A stretch of DNA of 64,000 bases from Leptothermofonsia sichuanensis E412. Lineage in GTDB: Bacteria; Cyanobacteriota; Cyanobacteriia; Leptolyngbyales; Leptolyngbyaceae. This document shows positions 1 to 9,405 of this stretch, piece by piece. The position numbers and the translations under genes are program-made. The stretch spans positions 4,898,001 through 4,962,000 of the forward strand of contig NZ_CP072600.1 of assembly GCF_019891175.1 (NCBI RefSeq), written 5' to 3'. The notes beneath the pieces are model-generated. The model had not been told where the DNA came from and ran no database searches. It was given only the letters and a program-made list of their open reading frames with translations. How positions within the stretch are numbered: the first letter of the stretch is position 1; each line of letters opens with the position of its first letter.

Positions 1-1
1 C

Positions 2-1915
2 AAAGTCCTGACGCCTTTGCAGCATCGCATCAATCTGATGATCCGCCTATTGTTGGGGGTTGCGATCGCCCTGGGCCTGATCACGACGCTACGGATCATT
101 TTAGGGGTGGTTTCCCTGTCCACCGGAATTCAGAACATTGCTGTGATTGTTGGGCTGGTGCCCAGCGGGTTGTATTTAATGATTACCCTTGCCTATGCCC
201 TGGGAGCCGTGCGAATTGTCCAGCAAAGCGCACTGGTTCAACAGGCAAATGCTGTAGAATCTATCAGCAATGTGGATGTGATGTGTCTGGATAAAACAGG
301 AACGCTGACTACAAACCGCATCCATTTGCAGGAAGTCTATCCCATTGATATTGACCCCACGGAACTGGAAGCCCGCCTAAGCGAGTATGCGGCCCATGTC
401 TCAACCAGTAACAGGACCAATGACGCCATTTTGCAGCGTTACCGCGACACCGCCAGAGCCGCGAGTCTGCCCGAAAAAAAGCGTCCACTCAGAACCGAAG
501 TTCCCTTTAGCTCTGCCTATAAGTGGAGTGCGATCGCCTTTGACGACGCCCCAGGCATCTATGTTCTGGGTGCTCCAGAAATTTTAAGCCACGCCATGAA
601 CCTGGCAGAAGACCTCCAGACCCGCATTCGAGAGAAGGCGGAGCAGGGGTTGCGGGTACTCCTGTTTGCCTACAGTCCCACCGTAACAGATTTGCCAGCA
701 GCGACAGGTCATCCGGTATTGCCCCCCAATCTCCAACCCCTGGGCATTCTCTATTTTGGGGATGAACTGCGACCCGACGCCTATCACACCCTGGAAGGAT
801 TTCGACAGGCGAGAATTCAAGTCAAGGTCATTTCTGGGGATCACCCGGCCACCGTTGCGGCACTGGCAAAGCAAGCCGGGTTAAGCCATGACATTCTGGC
901 CGTATCCGGGCAGGAACTGGCTGAAATGAACGATGCCCTGTTCGCCCAAATGGCGGAAGAAAGTACAATTTTTGGGCGGATCACCCCTGAACAAAAAGCC
1001 CAATTGGTGAAATGCCTCCAGCTCCGCCATCACTACGTGGCCATGATGGGCGACGGGGTGAATGATGTACTGGCGCTGAAACAGGCCAATGTGGGTATCG
1101 CCATGGAAAGTGGGAGCCAGGCAACTCGTGGGGTGGCTGATATTGTGCTGCTCAAGGATGCCTTCAGTGCCTTACCCAAAATCTTTTTAGAAGGGCAACG
1201 AATTCGCAACGGGGTGGCTGATATCAGCAAGTTGTTTATGGTGCGGATTTTCTCGTTCATCCTGACGATCATTGCCATTGGCATGATTACCCTTTCGTTT
1301 CCCTTCGGGATTAAAACCAGCACGATCGTGACGTTTCTCACCGTTGGAATTCCGCCCTTTTTTGTCACACTGTGGGCAAAACCAGACAAACCGAGGGAAG
1401 TGCAGGGCAATTCGTTCCTGCATTTTGTGCTGTCTGCCACCCTGACTCTTTCTCTGGCAAGTATTCTGATTTATCTCTACTTCCTGGCAGAAAATATTAC
1501 CCCTGTCTTAGATTGGCTCAGTGGTCAAATCCCATTTGATGAACTTGCACTCCGAATTACGTTGGAGGATATTGCCAGGGCACAGCGGGTGGCAGAAACT
1601 GCCATGATCACGATGCAGGTGTTTGGCGGGTTGCTTTTGCTGCCATTCCTGAAGCCGCCGACTCCTGCCTGGGTCGGGGGTGAGCCATTGAGTCAGGACA
1701 GGCGCTATGCCATTCTCGCCGGTATTGTCCTGTTGATTTACGGATTAATTCTTAGCACTCCACCGCTCAGAACCTTTTTTGAACTCTATCCACTTGACTT
1801 AATTCACTATGGTGGCATTGGATTAGTTGCCCTGATTTGGGCGTTAGCGGTGCGGTTTGTCTGGAGAAATCGTTTACTCGATCGCTTTTTTGGCGTTACA
1901 ATCAGCCCATTTTAA
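2..1915 (+). CDS. P-type cation-transporting ATPase, C-terminal part (cut by window start)
   Basis: Membrane pump that couples ATP hydrolysis to cation transport through a phospho-aspartate. The frame is already open at base 2, so the N-terminal actuator region lies outside the window; about 637 residues are visible. The phosphorylation motif DKTGTLT lies near residue 95 and the hinge motif GDGVND near residue 350, followed by a C-terminal bundle of hydrophobic helices from about residue 410 onward. The helix before the DKTGT has PSGL rather than the CPC of heavy-metal pumps, which points away from CopA/ZntA types and toward the Ca/Mg/K-like classes; the substrate cannot be named. The next gene (DUF3611) is about 165 bases downstream on the same strand. 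Confidence 0.92.
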   Translation, partial: KVLTPLQHRINLMIRLLLGVAIALGLITTLRIILGVVSLSTGIQNIAVIVGLVPSGLYLMITLAYALGAVRIVQQSALVQQANAVESISNVDVMCLDKTGTLTTNRIHLQEVYPIDIDPTELEARLSEYAAHVSTSNRTNDAILQRYRDTARAASLPEKKRPLRTEVPFSSAYKWSAIAFDDAPGIYVLGAPEILSHAMNLAEDLQTRIREKAEQGLRVLLFAYSPTVTDLPAATGHPVLPPNLQPLGILYFGDELRPDAYHTLEGFRQARIQVKVISGDHPATVAALAKQAGLSHDILAVSGQELAEMNDALFAQMAEESTIFGRITPEQKAQLVKCLQLRHHYVAMMGDGVNDVLALKQANVGIAMESGSQATRGVADIVLLKDAFSALPKIFLEGQRIRNGVADISKLFMVRIFSFILTIIAIGMITLSFPFGIKTSTIVTFLTVGIPPFFVTLWAKPDKPREVQGNSFLHFVLSATLTLSLASILIYLYFLAENITPVLDWLSGQIPFDELALRITLEDIARAQRVAETAMITMQVFGGLLLLPFLKPPTPAWVGGEPLSQDRRYAILAGIVLLIYGLILSTPPLRTFFELYPLDLIHYGGIGLVALIWALAVRFVWRNRLLDRFFGVTISPF

Positions 1916-2079
1916 TCTGGCGTCGGTTACCGCTTCCGATTCACCCCAGTTTCGCCCGCACTTGACTTAAGCTGTTCCAGTGGACTGTTAATCATACATC
2001 TGAAATTCATCCATGCTGAAACTGGTTCGCACTTCTGCTTCAATCAATCGATTACCTGCCTTATAAAACCGCCCGTCCT

Positions 2080-2700
2080 ATGTTTAACTTTCTTAACGCT
2101 GAATCGCCCAGTCCCTCTCCCCAAAAAATTGCCTCTTCCCTCCGCTGGCTGGGGTGGGCTGGTTTCTGGCTGCAAGCCCTGCTCGGGTTCATCCCCATTT
2201 TAGTTGTGGTGGCCAATGTGTTGTTCAACCCCGGCTCGCAGCAAAGTGGCGGATTTTCCTTTGGGTTATGGTTAGCGATCATCTGTCTCCTGATCCTGCT
2301 CTTCAGTATTTTCTGGTGTTTTCGCTATACCCAATTAGCCACCAAGTTGGAGACGCCCGATCGCCGCCCACCAAAGTCGCAGGTGGTTCGGGACCTTAAA
2401 CTGGGGCTGGTAGCCAATCTTGGCATTATGGCAAGTGCCGTCCTGATCGCGTTAACCCGCGTTGGCGAATTAACCTACAAAATGCTGGTACTCCCTCAGG
2501 GAGCGACGTTAATCACCCCTAATCAGGTTGGCACAACGGTGGCACCGGGGGCATTGGTCACCCCTTCCAACATGATTGCAATTCAGGCAATGGTCAATGC
2601 GATCGCCGCCGGGTTAATCGGAACAATTGTAGCGTTGATCCTGCTGTTTCAGCTTGGGATTGCTCGTCCCACAAACGGTTCATTGCCCGGTGATGGCTGA
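2080..2700 (+). CDS. DUF3611 family membrane protein
   Basis: Protein of 206 residues with four hydrophobic segments (roughly residues 25-50, 60-85, 105-125 and 165-195) and a short soluble N-terminus. The layout and wording resemble the DUF3611 family, found in cyanobacteria and plant chloroplasts; its biochemical role is not established. It starts at an ATG after a 164-base spacer that holds no other gene. The family call is from memory of the sequence pattern, not from a search. Confidence 0.75.
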   Translation: MFNFLNAESPSPSPQKIASSLRWLGWAGFWLQALLGFIPILVVVANVLFNPGSQQSGGFSFGLWLAIICLLILLFSIFWCFRYTQLATKLETPDRRPPKSQVVRDLKLGLVANLGIMASAVLIALTRVGELTYKMLVLPQGATLITPNQVGTTVAPGALVTPSNMIAIQAMVNAIAAGLIGTIVALILLFQLGIARPTNGSLPGDG

Positions 2701-2836
2701 CCAGCACAATGGGGTTAATCAGAGTTGCAGCCAATGTTTCAGCACTCAGAAGCCTGATTATCGGTAGAATCAGCCTTACCAGTATTCTGGTTTGCGTAAA
2801 AACTCGTTAAATTAATTGCACTCATTGCGGTTTTCT

Positions 2837-3417
2837 ATGCGTCCTTCCTCTGCACCACCGCCTTCCTCACAACCCTGGCAGACTTTGAGTCGAAGTTCCC
2901 TCATCTACTACATCTTGCTGGTTGGCTGTGGCTGGCTCACGGTGTTACTGATTAATTACTTCTACAACACGATCGCCCTTTTTCTTTTTACAGTTGCCGC
3001 AATCTTCGCTGTTTTATTAAACTATCCTGTCCTCTGGCTGTCACGGTATATCCCCAGAGGATGGGCAATTACCCTGACTTTCTGGGGGCGATCGCCCTGC
3101 TGCTGAGTTTGGTCGGACTTCTGGGGTTTCGGGTTTTGAGCCAGGGGCAGGGGTTGCTGCTCGAACTCAAAGAGGGGTTAAAACAACAAGATCAATTGCT
3201 GTTCCAGGACTTTCTCAATCAACTGAACTTGAACGATGTCATTGACAAGTTGCAAACTGGACTGACTTCTGGTTTGGGGATTGTGCGGGGAATTTTTTCC
3301 AGCATCTTTCTGGGGATTTTTGGAGCCGGTATGATTACCCTCTGGATGCAGCCAGATTTAGAGAAGACAACCCTCCAGTTGACAGAAGACACTCCGGAAG
3401 ATGTGGTTGAGTCATAA
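2837..3417 (+). pseudogene. AI-2E family transporter (PerM-like), frameshifted and internally shortened
   Basis: The N-terminal frame (ATG at 2837) encodes two hydrophobic segments of an AI-2E/PerM-type permease and runs into a stop at 3106. The same protein continues in the next frame from about 3085 (IALLLSLVGLLGF...) to the stop at 3417. The break lies at ACTTTCTGGGGGCG near 3078-3092, where one extra T would restore the reading TFLGAIALL, so a one-base deletion is the simplest cause. The joined product would be about 193 residues against roughly 350 for the family; the sequence jumps from FSSIFLGIFG directly to a C-terminal-like tail, so an internal segment also seems to be gone. Not expected to be functional. 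Confidence 0.7.
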
Positions 3418-3482
3418 GTGTACTGGTTGATTCAATAGAATTCATAGGATGGAATGGCTGGTTTGCAGAGGAGGATTTCTGA

Positions 3483-5294
3483 ATGGCTAGTGCATTGCGA
3501 CAAAAGTTTTTCACCACAAAGGCACGAAGGAAGGACACAACGTTTCTGAGTGCGCTTTGTGTCTTTGTGGTTCAAGCTAAAACTGGCGGGTTATTTTCGG
3601 CAACTTGCACCAGGGTGATACGTTGTTTGCCCCATCAATGGCTGGCCCACTTTGCACGCTTCCTGGTCTACCAGTGGCGGCAGGGGTTCACCGTTCTCCT
3701 GATGACATCTCTGGTATGGCTGTTTTCTGCCTGGGCGATCGCCCAATCTCCACCAGATGCGCAGCCTGGCGTGCCTGTCATCTTCGATGGTCAGACGGTT
3801 CTGGTGGTTCGAGATCCCTTTTTGAGTAGTTCTCTGGAACAACGGGCCGAGCGGATTAGCGCCAACCTGCTCAATCTGGCTGAAAACAACGCCATTGGAC
3901 TGGATACTCTGCGCACCTCGGAAGCTGAGAATGCAACCCTGATCCATGCCGAAGACCTGTTGCTGACGACGGTTTCAGATCGGGATGCAAAACTGGCAGG
4001 GCAGAATCGCCAGACCCTGGCTAAGGAGTATCTGGAAAGCATCCGTCGCGTTGTTGGGGAATACCGCGAACAACGCAGCCTGTCTGCCATTACCCGGTCA
4101 GTCGTCATTGCCGTTCTCAGCACCATCGCACTAATAGTCGGTTGGATCATCTTAAGCAATCTTGCCACTCGCCTCTACCGCTGGCTTGACCAGCAACGAA
4201 ATCAGCGTATTCCCAGTGTCCGCATTCAAAACCTGGAGCTGATTTCGTCCAATCAACTGTCCGATATCCTGCTGGGACTGACGGGCTTCGTGCGCGTGTT
4301 TCTTAACCTGACGCTTCTGTATATTTATTTATCTTTTATCTTTGGGCTTTTCCCCCAAACTCGTGTCTTCAGCCACACAATGTCAGGTCACTTGAAAAAT
4401 GCACTGAATGCAAGCCTGACAGCCGTTCTAAACTATATTCCCAATCTGGTCGCAATTGGCTTAATTATTGCGTTTGCCTATTTCTGTTTGAGGTTTTTAA
4501 GGCTGATTTTTACAGGCATCAGCCGACAGGTATTCTCAATTCCAGGATTTTATCCGGAGTGGGCAGAACCCACCTATCGGCTCCTGACCTATCTGGTGTT
4601 TGCCCTCTCAGCCGCCATTATCTTTCCCTACTTACCAGGTTCCAGTTCACCCTCCTTTCAGGCGGTTTCCCTGTTTCTGGGGGCATTAGTCTCCCTCGGA
4701 GCCACCGCTGCTGTATCCAATATTGTGGCAGGGTTCATTCTCGTCTATACCCGCGCTTTTCGGGTGGGCGATCGCGTCAGCATAGCTGATGCAGTCGGTA
4801 TTGTAGAAGAAAAAATGCTTCTGGTAACCCGCATCCGCACCTTTGAAAATGTGCTGGTGACCATCCCCAACGCCTCACTTTTGAACAGTAACATTACTAA
4901 CTACAGTGCTCTGCTGCGCGATAGCCAGGCTCCCTTGATGTTGCCTGCAACCATCTCCCTGGGGTACGAAGTTCCCTGGCGCAAGGTACATGAAACCTTG
5001 ATCGCCGCTGCTCTGGCAACCCCGGATGTCCTCTCCGACCCCCCTCCTTTTGTACTCCAGACGGCCCTCAACGACTTCTATATCAGTTACGAATTGAAGG
5101 TTTTCATCTGTAAACCAGAGGATACTCCCCTCATTTGTTCCGCCCTGCACCAAAACATCCAGGACAAATGCAATCAGGCCGGGATTGAGATTTGCTCTCC
5201 CCATTACTCAGCCTTGCGAGATGGAAATCACAGCACAATTCCGGCTCAATACCTGCCCAAAGACTACCAAGCTCCAGGATTTCATGTCCAATGA
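3483..5294 (+). CDS. MscS family mechanosensitive ion channel
   Basis: Inner-membrane channel that opens on membrane tension during osmotic downshock. The protein has a secretion-type hydrophobic segment around residues 70-90 ending in AIAQSPP, a periplasmic domain, three or more membrane helices (residues 200-400) and the MscS pore/beta domain with a VGDRVSI-type motif near residue 425, followed by VTIPNA and a soluble C-terminal domain. A strong Shine-Dalgarno (GAGGAGG) sits before the ATG at 3483, but residues 9-31 are encoded by a palindromic intergenic-type repeat, so the ancestral N-terminus was probably different; TTG at 3627 or ATG at 3702 are alternative starts. The last codons overlap the next reading frame (ATGA at 5291). 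Confidence 0.88.
   Translation: MASALRQKFFTTKARRKDTTFLSALCVFVVQAKTGGLFSATCTRVIRCLPHQWLAHFARFLVYQWRQGFTVLLMTSLVWLFSAWAIAQSPPDAQPGVPVIFDGQTVLVVRDPFLSSSLEQRAERISANLLNLAENNAIGLDTLRTSEAENATLIHAEDLLLTTVSDRDAKLAGQNRQTLAKEYLESIRRVVGEYREQRSLSAITRSVVIAVLSTIALIVGWIILSNLATRLYRWLDQQRNQRIPSVRIQNLELISSNQLSDILLGLTGFVRVFLNLTLLYIYLSFIFGLFPQTRVFSHTMSGHLKNALNASLTAVLNYIPNLVAIGLIIAFAYFCLRFLRLIFTGISRQVFSIPGFYPEWAEPTYRLLTYLVFALSAAIIFPYLPGSSSPSFQAVSLFLGALVSLGATAAVSNIVAGFILVYTRAFRVGDRVSIADAVGIVEEKMLLVTRIRTFENVLVTIPNASLLNSNITNYSALLRDSQAPLMLPATISLGYEVPWRKVHETLIAAALATPDVLSDPPPFVLQTALNDFYISYELKVFICKPEDTPLICSALHQNIQDKCNQAGIEICSPHYSALRDGNHSTIPAQYLPKDYQAPGFHVQ
3510..3574. repeat. Palindromic cyanobacterial-type repeat inside the MscS reading frame
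   Basis: The arms TTCACCACAAAGGCAC and GTGTCTTTGTGGTTCA face each other across a short centre. Repeats of this wording are usually intergenic in cyanobacteria. A related element with arms TTCACTACAGAGACA and TGTCTCCGTGGTAAA lies at 11294-11356. Here it lies inside the apparent start region of the MscS gene and keeps the frame open. Confidence 0.7.
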
Positions 5295-5823
5295 ATCGAC
5301 TTCTCTCTGGTTTTCTGGCATTTGTCATGGTATCGCTGACAGCGTGCCCCTCGTCGCAGGCACCGCCAGCACCTGTGACCCCACTGAAAGAGGTTACCCT
5401 TGACGACACCACAAAAATCGTCACCGGTCAAACTGTTTATGTTCCCATCTACTCCCACATCTACATGTGGGAGCAGAATCGCACAATCAACTTAACGGCG
5501 ACTTTACGGCGACTTTGAGTGTTCGCAATACAGACCTCAATCATCCTATGATTGTTGCCTCGGTGAATTACTACGATTCAAATGGGGCGATCGTCCGCAA
5601 GTATCTCAAGCAACCTGTGGAACTGGGTCCCCTGGCAGCCACAAGTTTTGTTGTGAATCAGGAGGATACCAGCGGTGGTTCAGGAGCCGCCTTTATTGTG
5701 GACTGGGTGGCTCAAACGCCACTCACCGCCCCTGTGATTGAAGCCGTGATGATTAACACGAGTAGCAACCAGGGGCTATCTTTCATCAGCCAGGGGCGCG
5801 TCATTAAAAGTCGGAACAACTAA
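5291..5823 (+). pseudogene. DUF3124 lipoprotein, broken by an 11-bp tandem duplication
   Basis: The ATG overlaps the MscS stop codon (ATGA). The first 30 residues are a lipoprotein signal with lipobox LTAC, followed by the start of a DUF3124-type domain (VYVPIYSHIY). The frame ends at 5518. The rest of the domain (LSVRNTDL... to the stop at 5823) is in another frame. Between them the unit ACGGCGACTTT occurs twice in a row (5495-5505 and 5506-5516); removing one copy restores a continuous reading TATLSVRNTD and a protein of about 170 residues. The gene is therefore a recent frameshift unless the duplication is a sequencing error. Confidence 0.82.
5495..5516. repeat. 11-bp tandem duplication causing the DUF3124 frameshift
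   Basis: Two exact copies of ACGGCGACTTT. The length is not a multiple of three, so it shifts the frame of the lipoprotein gene. Confidence 0.9.
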
Positions 5824-5849
5824 ATCGCTAGCGGTTGCCACGTCCTGAG

Positions 5850-6707
5850 TTATCTGGCAGCGGGGGGTTTGCCCCCGGTCACCCGCAGGCGCTGAGTCAC
5901 CATCGTCATACCGTTGTGCCGGACGAGGATCGCCGAGAGCCAGCGGCTCTCCCCTGTCAGGGGAACCCGTCCAACCTTGAAAATGCCCCCCGCATTCAGT
6001 AATTCCAGGTTCGCTATGGTGGGTTTGAGCAAGCCCTCCGGTTTGACGGGTTCCTCTAAGGCAGCACCCAGGAGCAAATCATTGCCCAGCGGTTCCTGGA
6101 CGATCGCATCAAAATTAAACGACTGACCCACCTTCACCTGTTCCGGCAGATTCAGCGTCACCACTGGCGGATTGCTGCCAGAAGTTAATAGACTTTTCTC
6201 TGCCAAAATTTCCTGCTTAACAATTTTTTGATTTTCAAACCGCTGCTGCGATTTCAGGGTGGAGTTCAACTTCCACTCAATCGTTCCTACTTTTTGGGTC
6301 CCTGTGATTTTGGTCGTCGTTTCTGTCAAAATCCCATTTCCATCCGCTTTCCAGGAATTTAATTCGGTCTGATAATTCAGATTGGGGTAGCGCTTCCACA
6401 GTTCTGTCAGTGCCTGCTCCAGGGTTTGACGGGTCAGGCCATCGGAGTGGGTAAAGTTGGGGCTGTAATATTGCAGGACTGCCTGTACATCCTTTTTGTT
6501 CGCGGCAGCATCAATTTGAGCCAGGACATTTTTTATCTCTGGAGGGGCGGCCTGAGGCGATTGGGCACGGGCTGGCTGCCATCCCTGACCCAGAGCAGCC
6601 ATCAGCCCCAGGGACACCAGAAACATTTGCCAATAGTGCCACGGATTCCAGACGGGAGAAATTGCTGTTTGCAGGCACTTGAGTTGGCGGATGGATGGCT
6701 TATGCAT
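5850..6707 (-). CDS. Exported NTF2-like / SnoaL-type fold protein
   Basis: Protein of 285 residues with an N-terminal hydrophobic signal (about residues 28-48, ending ARAQS), so probably exported. Residues 55-160 look like the nuclear-transport-factor-2 (SnoaL-like) fold: IDAAANKKDVQAVLQYYSP followed by a run of beta strands. The C-terminal 110 residues form a second, beta-rich domain (VTLNLPEQVKVGQSFNFDA). Such proteins are common in cyanobacteria, often without known ligand. It converges with the DUF3124 pseudogene and is divergent from murG. Confidence 0.65.
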   Translation of the reverse strand: MHKPSIRQLKCLQTAISPVWNPWHYWQMFLVSLGLMAALGQGWQPARAQSPQAAPPEIKNVLAQIDAAANKKDVQAVLQYYSPNFTHSDGLTRQTLEQALTELWKRYPNLNYQTELNSWKADGNGILTETTTKITGTQKVGTIEWKLNSTLKSQQRFENQKIVKQEILAEKSLLTSGSNPPVVTLNLPEQVKVGQSFNFDAIVQEPLGNDLLLGAALEEPVKPEGLLKPTIANLELLNAGGIFKVGRVPLTGESRWLSAILVRHNGMTMVTQRLRVTGGKPPAAR

Positions 6708-7035
6708 AGGTAGGCAGGGTTAATTCAGGGTATTGGGTATTCGGTACCGGGTACCGGGTGTGGCAGAACCAGTTAACAATCGGTGTCAACGGAGCATTCA
6801 GCGTGGAATGGCACTGACCTGAGGGGTGAGAGATCTTCAACAGCTTCGAGAAGTTGGAGATCTGAGCGATCGTATCTGGCTGAATTTACTGCCATTCCAT
6901 TCAGAGTGCGATTTGCAATTTATCATCTATAAGATTAGCCTGACAAATTTGATTCTGAATGGTTTCTGGGGAACGAAAATATCCAGTATCGGAGTTCTCC
7001 AATTCTACTGTGACAGACCTGTCCGGAGCCGTAAC
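6708..7035. other. Divergent intergenic region with a short GGTACCGGGT repeat
   Basis: Intergenic space between the NTF2-like gene (minus) and murG (plus). It holds a low-complexity stretch near 6729-6762 built from GGTATTCGGT/GGTACCGGGT units. The murG frame is open upstream of its GTG start, but that part looks non-coding. No convincing promoter pair was assigned. Confidence 0.5.
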
Positions 7036-8130
7036 GTGAGTTCATCTACCCGATTGTTGATTGCTGCCAGCGGTACGGGTGGGCATGTGTTCCCCGCGAT
7101 CGCCCTTGCGGAACAACTGCCTGACTACGAAATTGAGTGGCTGGGAGTCCCTGACCGCCTGGAAACCAGGCTTGTTCCTGCCCGGTACCCTCTACACACC
7201 GTTGCCGTGGAAGGGTTTCAGACGCGAGGGCTGGGGGTAGTCAAAGTCCTGCTCAAGCTGGTTGGTTCCATCTGGCAGGTGCGTCGCTTACTCCAGAAAG
7301 GTCGATTTCAAGGGGTATTTACCACTGGCGGCTACATTGCAGCTCCGGCTGTGATTGCTGCCCGTTCCCTCGGTCTGCCGGTAATTTTGCACGAGTCGAA
7401 TGCTTTGCCAGGGAAGGTGACTCGCCTGTTGGGTCCCTGGTGCAACACCGTCGCACTGGGATTTGAAGCCGCCGTTCAATACCTGCCCCGCGCCAAAACA
7501 GCCGTGGTTGGAACACCCATTCGTGCCCAGTTTCTTGCCAGCCCCAGCCCCGATCTGCCAGATTTGCCCATTCCGCCAGATGTGCCCCTGGTGGCTGTGG
7601 TAGGGGGCAGTCAGGGAGCAGTTGCGGTCAACAAGCTGGTGCGTCAATGTGCCCCGGCATGGCTGGAAGCCGGGATCTGGATTGTTCACCAGACGGGGGA
7701 CAGCGACCCGGATGCCCGGAGCCTTCAGCATCCCCATTACTTTCCAATGCCGTTCTACAACCACATGGCAGGACTGTTTCAGCGGGCAACTCTGGTCGTC
7801 AGCCGTGCCGGTGCTGGCACATTGACCGAGCTGGCGATCGCCCATGCCCCTTCCATCCTCATCCCCTATCCCTTTGCGGCGGAAGACCACCAGACCTATA
7901 ACGCTAATGTGTTTGCCCAGGCAGGTGCTGCCACCCTGTTCCAGCAGGCAGACCTGACCCCAGAGCAGTTGAAAACCTGTGTCCTGCAACTGGTCAACGA
8001 TGAACTTCCCGGCTCTGAAGGAGCAGGCGTGTTAAAATTCATGGCAGAGCAGGCAGGTAAGCTGGCAGTCCCTGACAGCGCTGAACGACTGGCAACCCTC
8101 GTCAGACAATACTGCACCGCTAACCCGTGA
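7036..8130 (+). CDS. murG: UDP-N-acetylglucosamine--N-acetylmuramyl-(pentapeptide) pyrophosphoryl-undecaprenol GlcNAc transferase
   Basis: Catalyses the last cytoplasmic step of peptidoglycan precursor synthesis: transfer of GlcNAc from UDP-GlcNAc to lipid I, making lipid II, at the inner face of the plasma membrane. The GTG at 7036 gives 364 residues, the usual length. The N-terminal loop SGTGGHVFPAIALAE (residues 12-26), FTTGGYIAAPAV near residue 95, HESNALPGKVTR near 120, GGSQGA near 190 and SRAGAGTLTEL near 257 are hallmark MurG segments. The frame is open 70 codons further upstream, but that part shows no similarity to the family. Confidence 0.95.
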   Translation: MSSSTRLLIAASGTGGHVFPAIALAEQLPDYEIEWLGVPDRLETRLVPARYPLHTVAVEGFQTRGLGVVKVLLKLVGSIWQVRRLLQKGRFQGVFTTGGYIAAPAVIAARSLGLPVILHESNALPGKVTRLLGPWCNTVALGFEAAVQYLPRAKTAVVGTPIRAQFLASPSPDLPDLPIPPDVPLVAVVGGSQGAVAVNKLVRQCAPAWLEAGIWIVHQTGDSDPDARSLQHPHYFPMPFYNHMAGLFQRATLVVSRAGAGTLTELAIAHAPSILIPYPFAAEDHQTYNANVFAQAGAATLFQQADLTPEQLKTCVLQLVNDELPGSEGAGVLKFMAEQAGKLAVPDSAERLATLVRQYCTANP

Positions 8131-8152
8131 TAACTGGCGAAGTTCTGGCAGG

Positions 8153-8752
8153 CTAATTCACAACCTGACTGCCATGACTGCGAGGATCGGAAGCTCCTTG
8201 AGGTGCTGCCGGAACTGAAAAGGCAGAGGTTTGTCCAGTTGCCTGGGCATGGGGGAGGGGTTCACCCGCATCTAAAGCAATCAGATTGGCTTCCATGATG
8301 GAGCGGGGCAGCTCTCCAATCGCCTGAGCCACTGCCTGCCCATCCCGATCCAGAAAAACAAAGTGGGGAATACCATCCACCCGGTAGGAAAGGATCTCTG
8401 GCAACCATTTGGTATTATCCACATTCAGCATGACAAAGTTTACCCGATCGCCATACTGCTGTTTCAGGGCATTCATATCGGGTGCCATTGCCTGACAACT
8501 GGTACACCAGTTGGCATAAAACTCCATCAGGGTTGGTTTATCGTTGGTCAGGGCAACTTCAAGCGGAACCGCCTCTGCCGCGATCGCACTCAACGTAGCC
8601 GATCCCGACTCTGTGCGCAGCCCCAAAAACACCGCTGTGCTGAGAACAACCGCCACCAGCACAATCAGCAAATTTCTTACCCGTGTAGCGAGGGAGGTTT
8701 GAGCAGGCTTTGAGACAGCCGCAGAGGTAGAGTTTGGTAACGGGTCAGCCAT
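8153..8752 (-). CDS. txlA: Thioredoxin-like protein of the TxlA/HCF164 type
   Basis: Membrane-anchored thiol-disulfide protein. A single hydrophobic helix (residues 27-45) is followed by a thioredoxin fold with the active site WCTSC (Cys83 and Cys86) and the cis-Pro loop VDGIPHFVF. In cyanobacteria and plastids such proteins carry reducing equivalents to the lumen side for cytochrome assembly. 199 residues agrees with the family. It converges with murG, whose stop is about 20 bases away. Confidence 0.85.
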   Translation of the reverse strand: MADPLPNSTSAAVSKPAQTSLATRVRNLLIVLVAVVLSTAVFLGLRTESGSATLSAIAAEAVPLEVALTNDKPTLMEFYANWCTSCQAMAPDMNALKQQYGDRVNFVMLNVDNTKWLPEILSYRVDGIPHFVFLDRDGQAVAQAIGELPRSIMEANLIALDAGEPLPHAQATGQTSAFSVPAAPQGASDPRSHGSQVVN

Positions 8753-8804
8753 AATCCAATGCTTTCTTTACAAGCTGTTACACCTTACTTCAGTTTACTT
8801 TATA

Positions 8805-8832
8805 AGCGGTAGCCATCCAGGTCAGGGCAGAC
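8805..8832. repeat. Short dispersed repeat, copy 1 (AGCCATCCAGGTC core)
   Basis: The core AGCCATCCAGGTC with the following GG-CA-A pattern recurs at 14502-14530, both times in intergenic DNA on the same strand. Confidence 0.6.
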
Positions 8833-8937
8833 TACATCATTTTGGATTGAAGATTTCAGCTAGGCTTGAGAGAAAGCACCCATGCATCAGATACGTTCCT
8901 GTCATCCACTCCCCCCTTCTCTCTCCCTCCATCAACT

Positions 8938-9342
8938 GTGAAAAAGCGAGTCACCCTGACCTTCCCCAAGCGCTCTGTCCAGATGCCTATCACCTACCGT
9001 CTGGCAAAGGATTTTAACATTGCTGCCAATATTATTCGGGCACAGGTTGCCCCTAATCAAATTGGTAAACTGGTTGTGGAGCTTTCCGGTGACATTGACC
9101 AACTGGATGCCGCCCTGGATTGGATGCGATCGCAGGATATAGGTGTGTCTTTTTCCAACCGGGAAATCCTGATTGATGAGGAGTCCTGCGTCCACTGTGG
9201 TTTGTGTACCGGCGTATGTCCGACGGAAGCATTAAGTCTTGACCCCCAATCTTTTAAGTTGATATTTACGCGATCGCGCTGTATTGTCTGTGAACAGTGC
9301 ATTCCAACCTGTCCTGTGCAGGCCATTTCAACCAATCTCTAA
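8938..9342 (+). CDS. NIL-domain ferredoxin with two [4Fe-4S] cluster motifs
   Basis: Small electron carrier of 134 residues from the GTG at 8938. Residues 1-75 form a NIL (ACT-like ligand-binding) domain. The C-terminus carries two cluster motifs, CVHCGLCTGVCP and CIVCEQCIPTCP, each CxxCxxCxxxCP, expected to hold two [4Fe-4S] clusters. This architecture is widespread in cyanobacteria; the redox partner is not evident from the neighbours. The frame is open 24 codons upstream, but a run of Ser/Pro there looks non-coding. Confidence 0.88.
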   Translation: MKKRVTLTFPKRSVQMPITYRLAKDFNIAANIIRAQVAPNQIGKLVVELSGDIDQLDAALDWMRSQDIGVSFSNREILIDEESCVHCGLCTGVCPTEALSLDPQSFKLIFTRSRCIVCEQCIPTCPVQAISTNL

Positions 9343-9405
9343 AAGCCTATCCAAACCCCAACGGCCAACGCCCAAACCCAGACTGAGGAAGCTTTCGGAC
9401 AGGCT

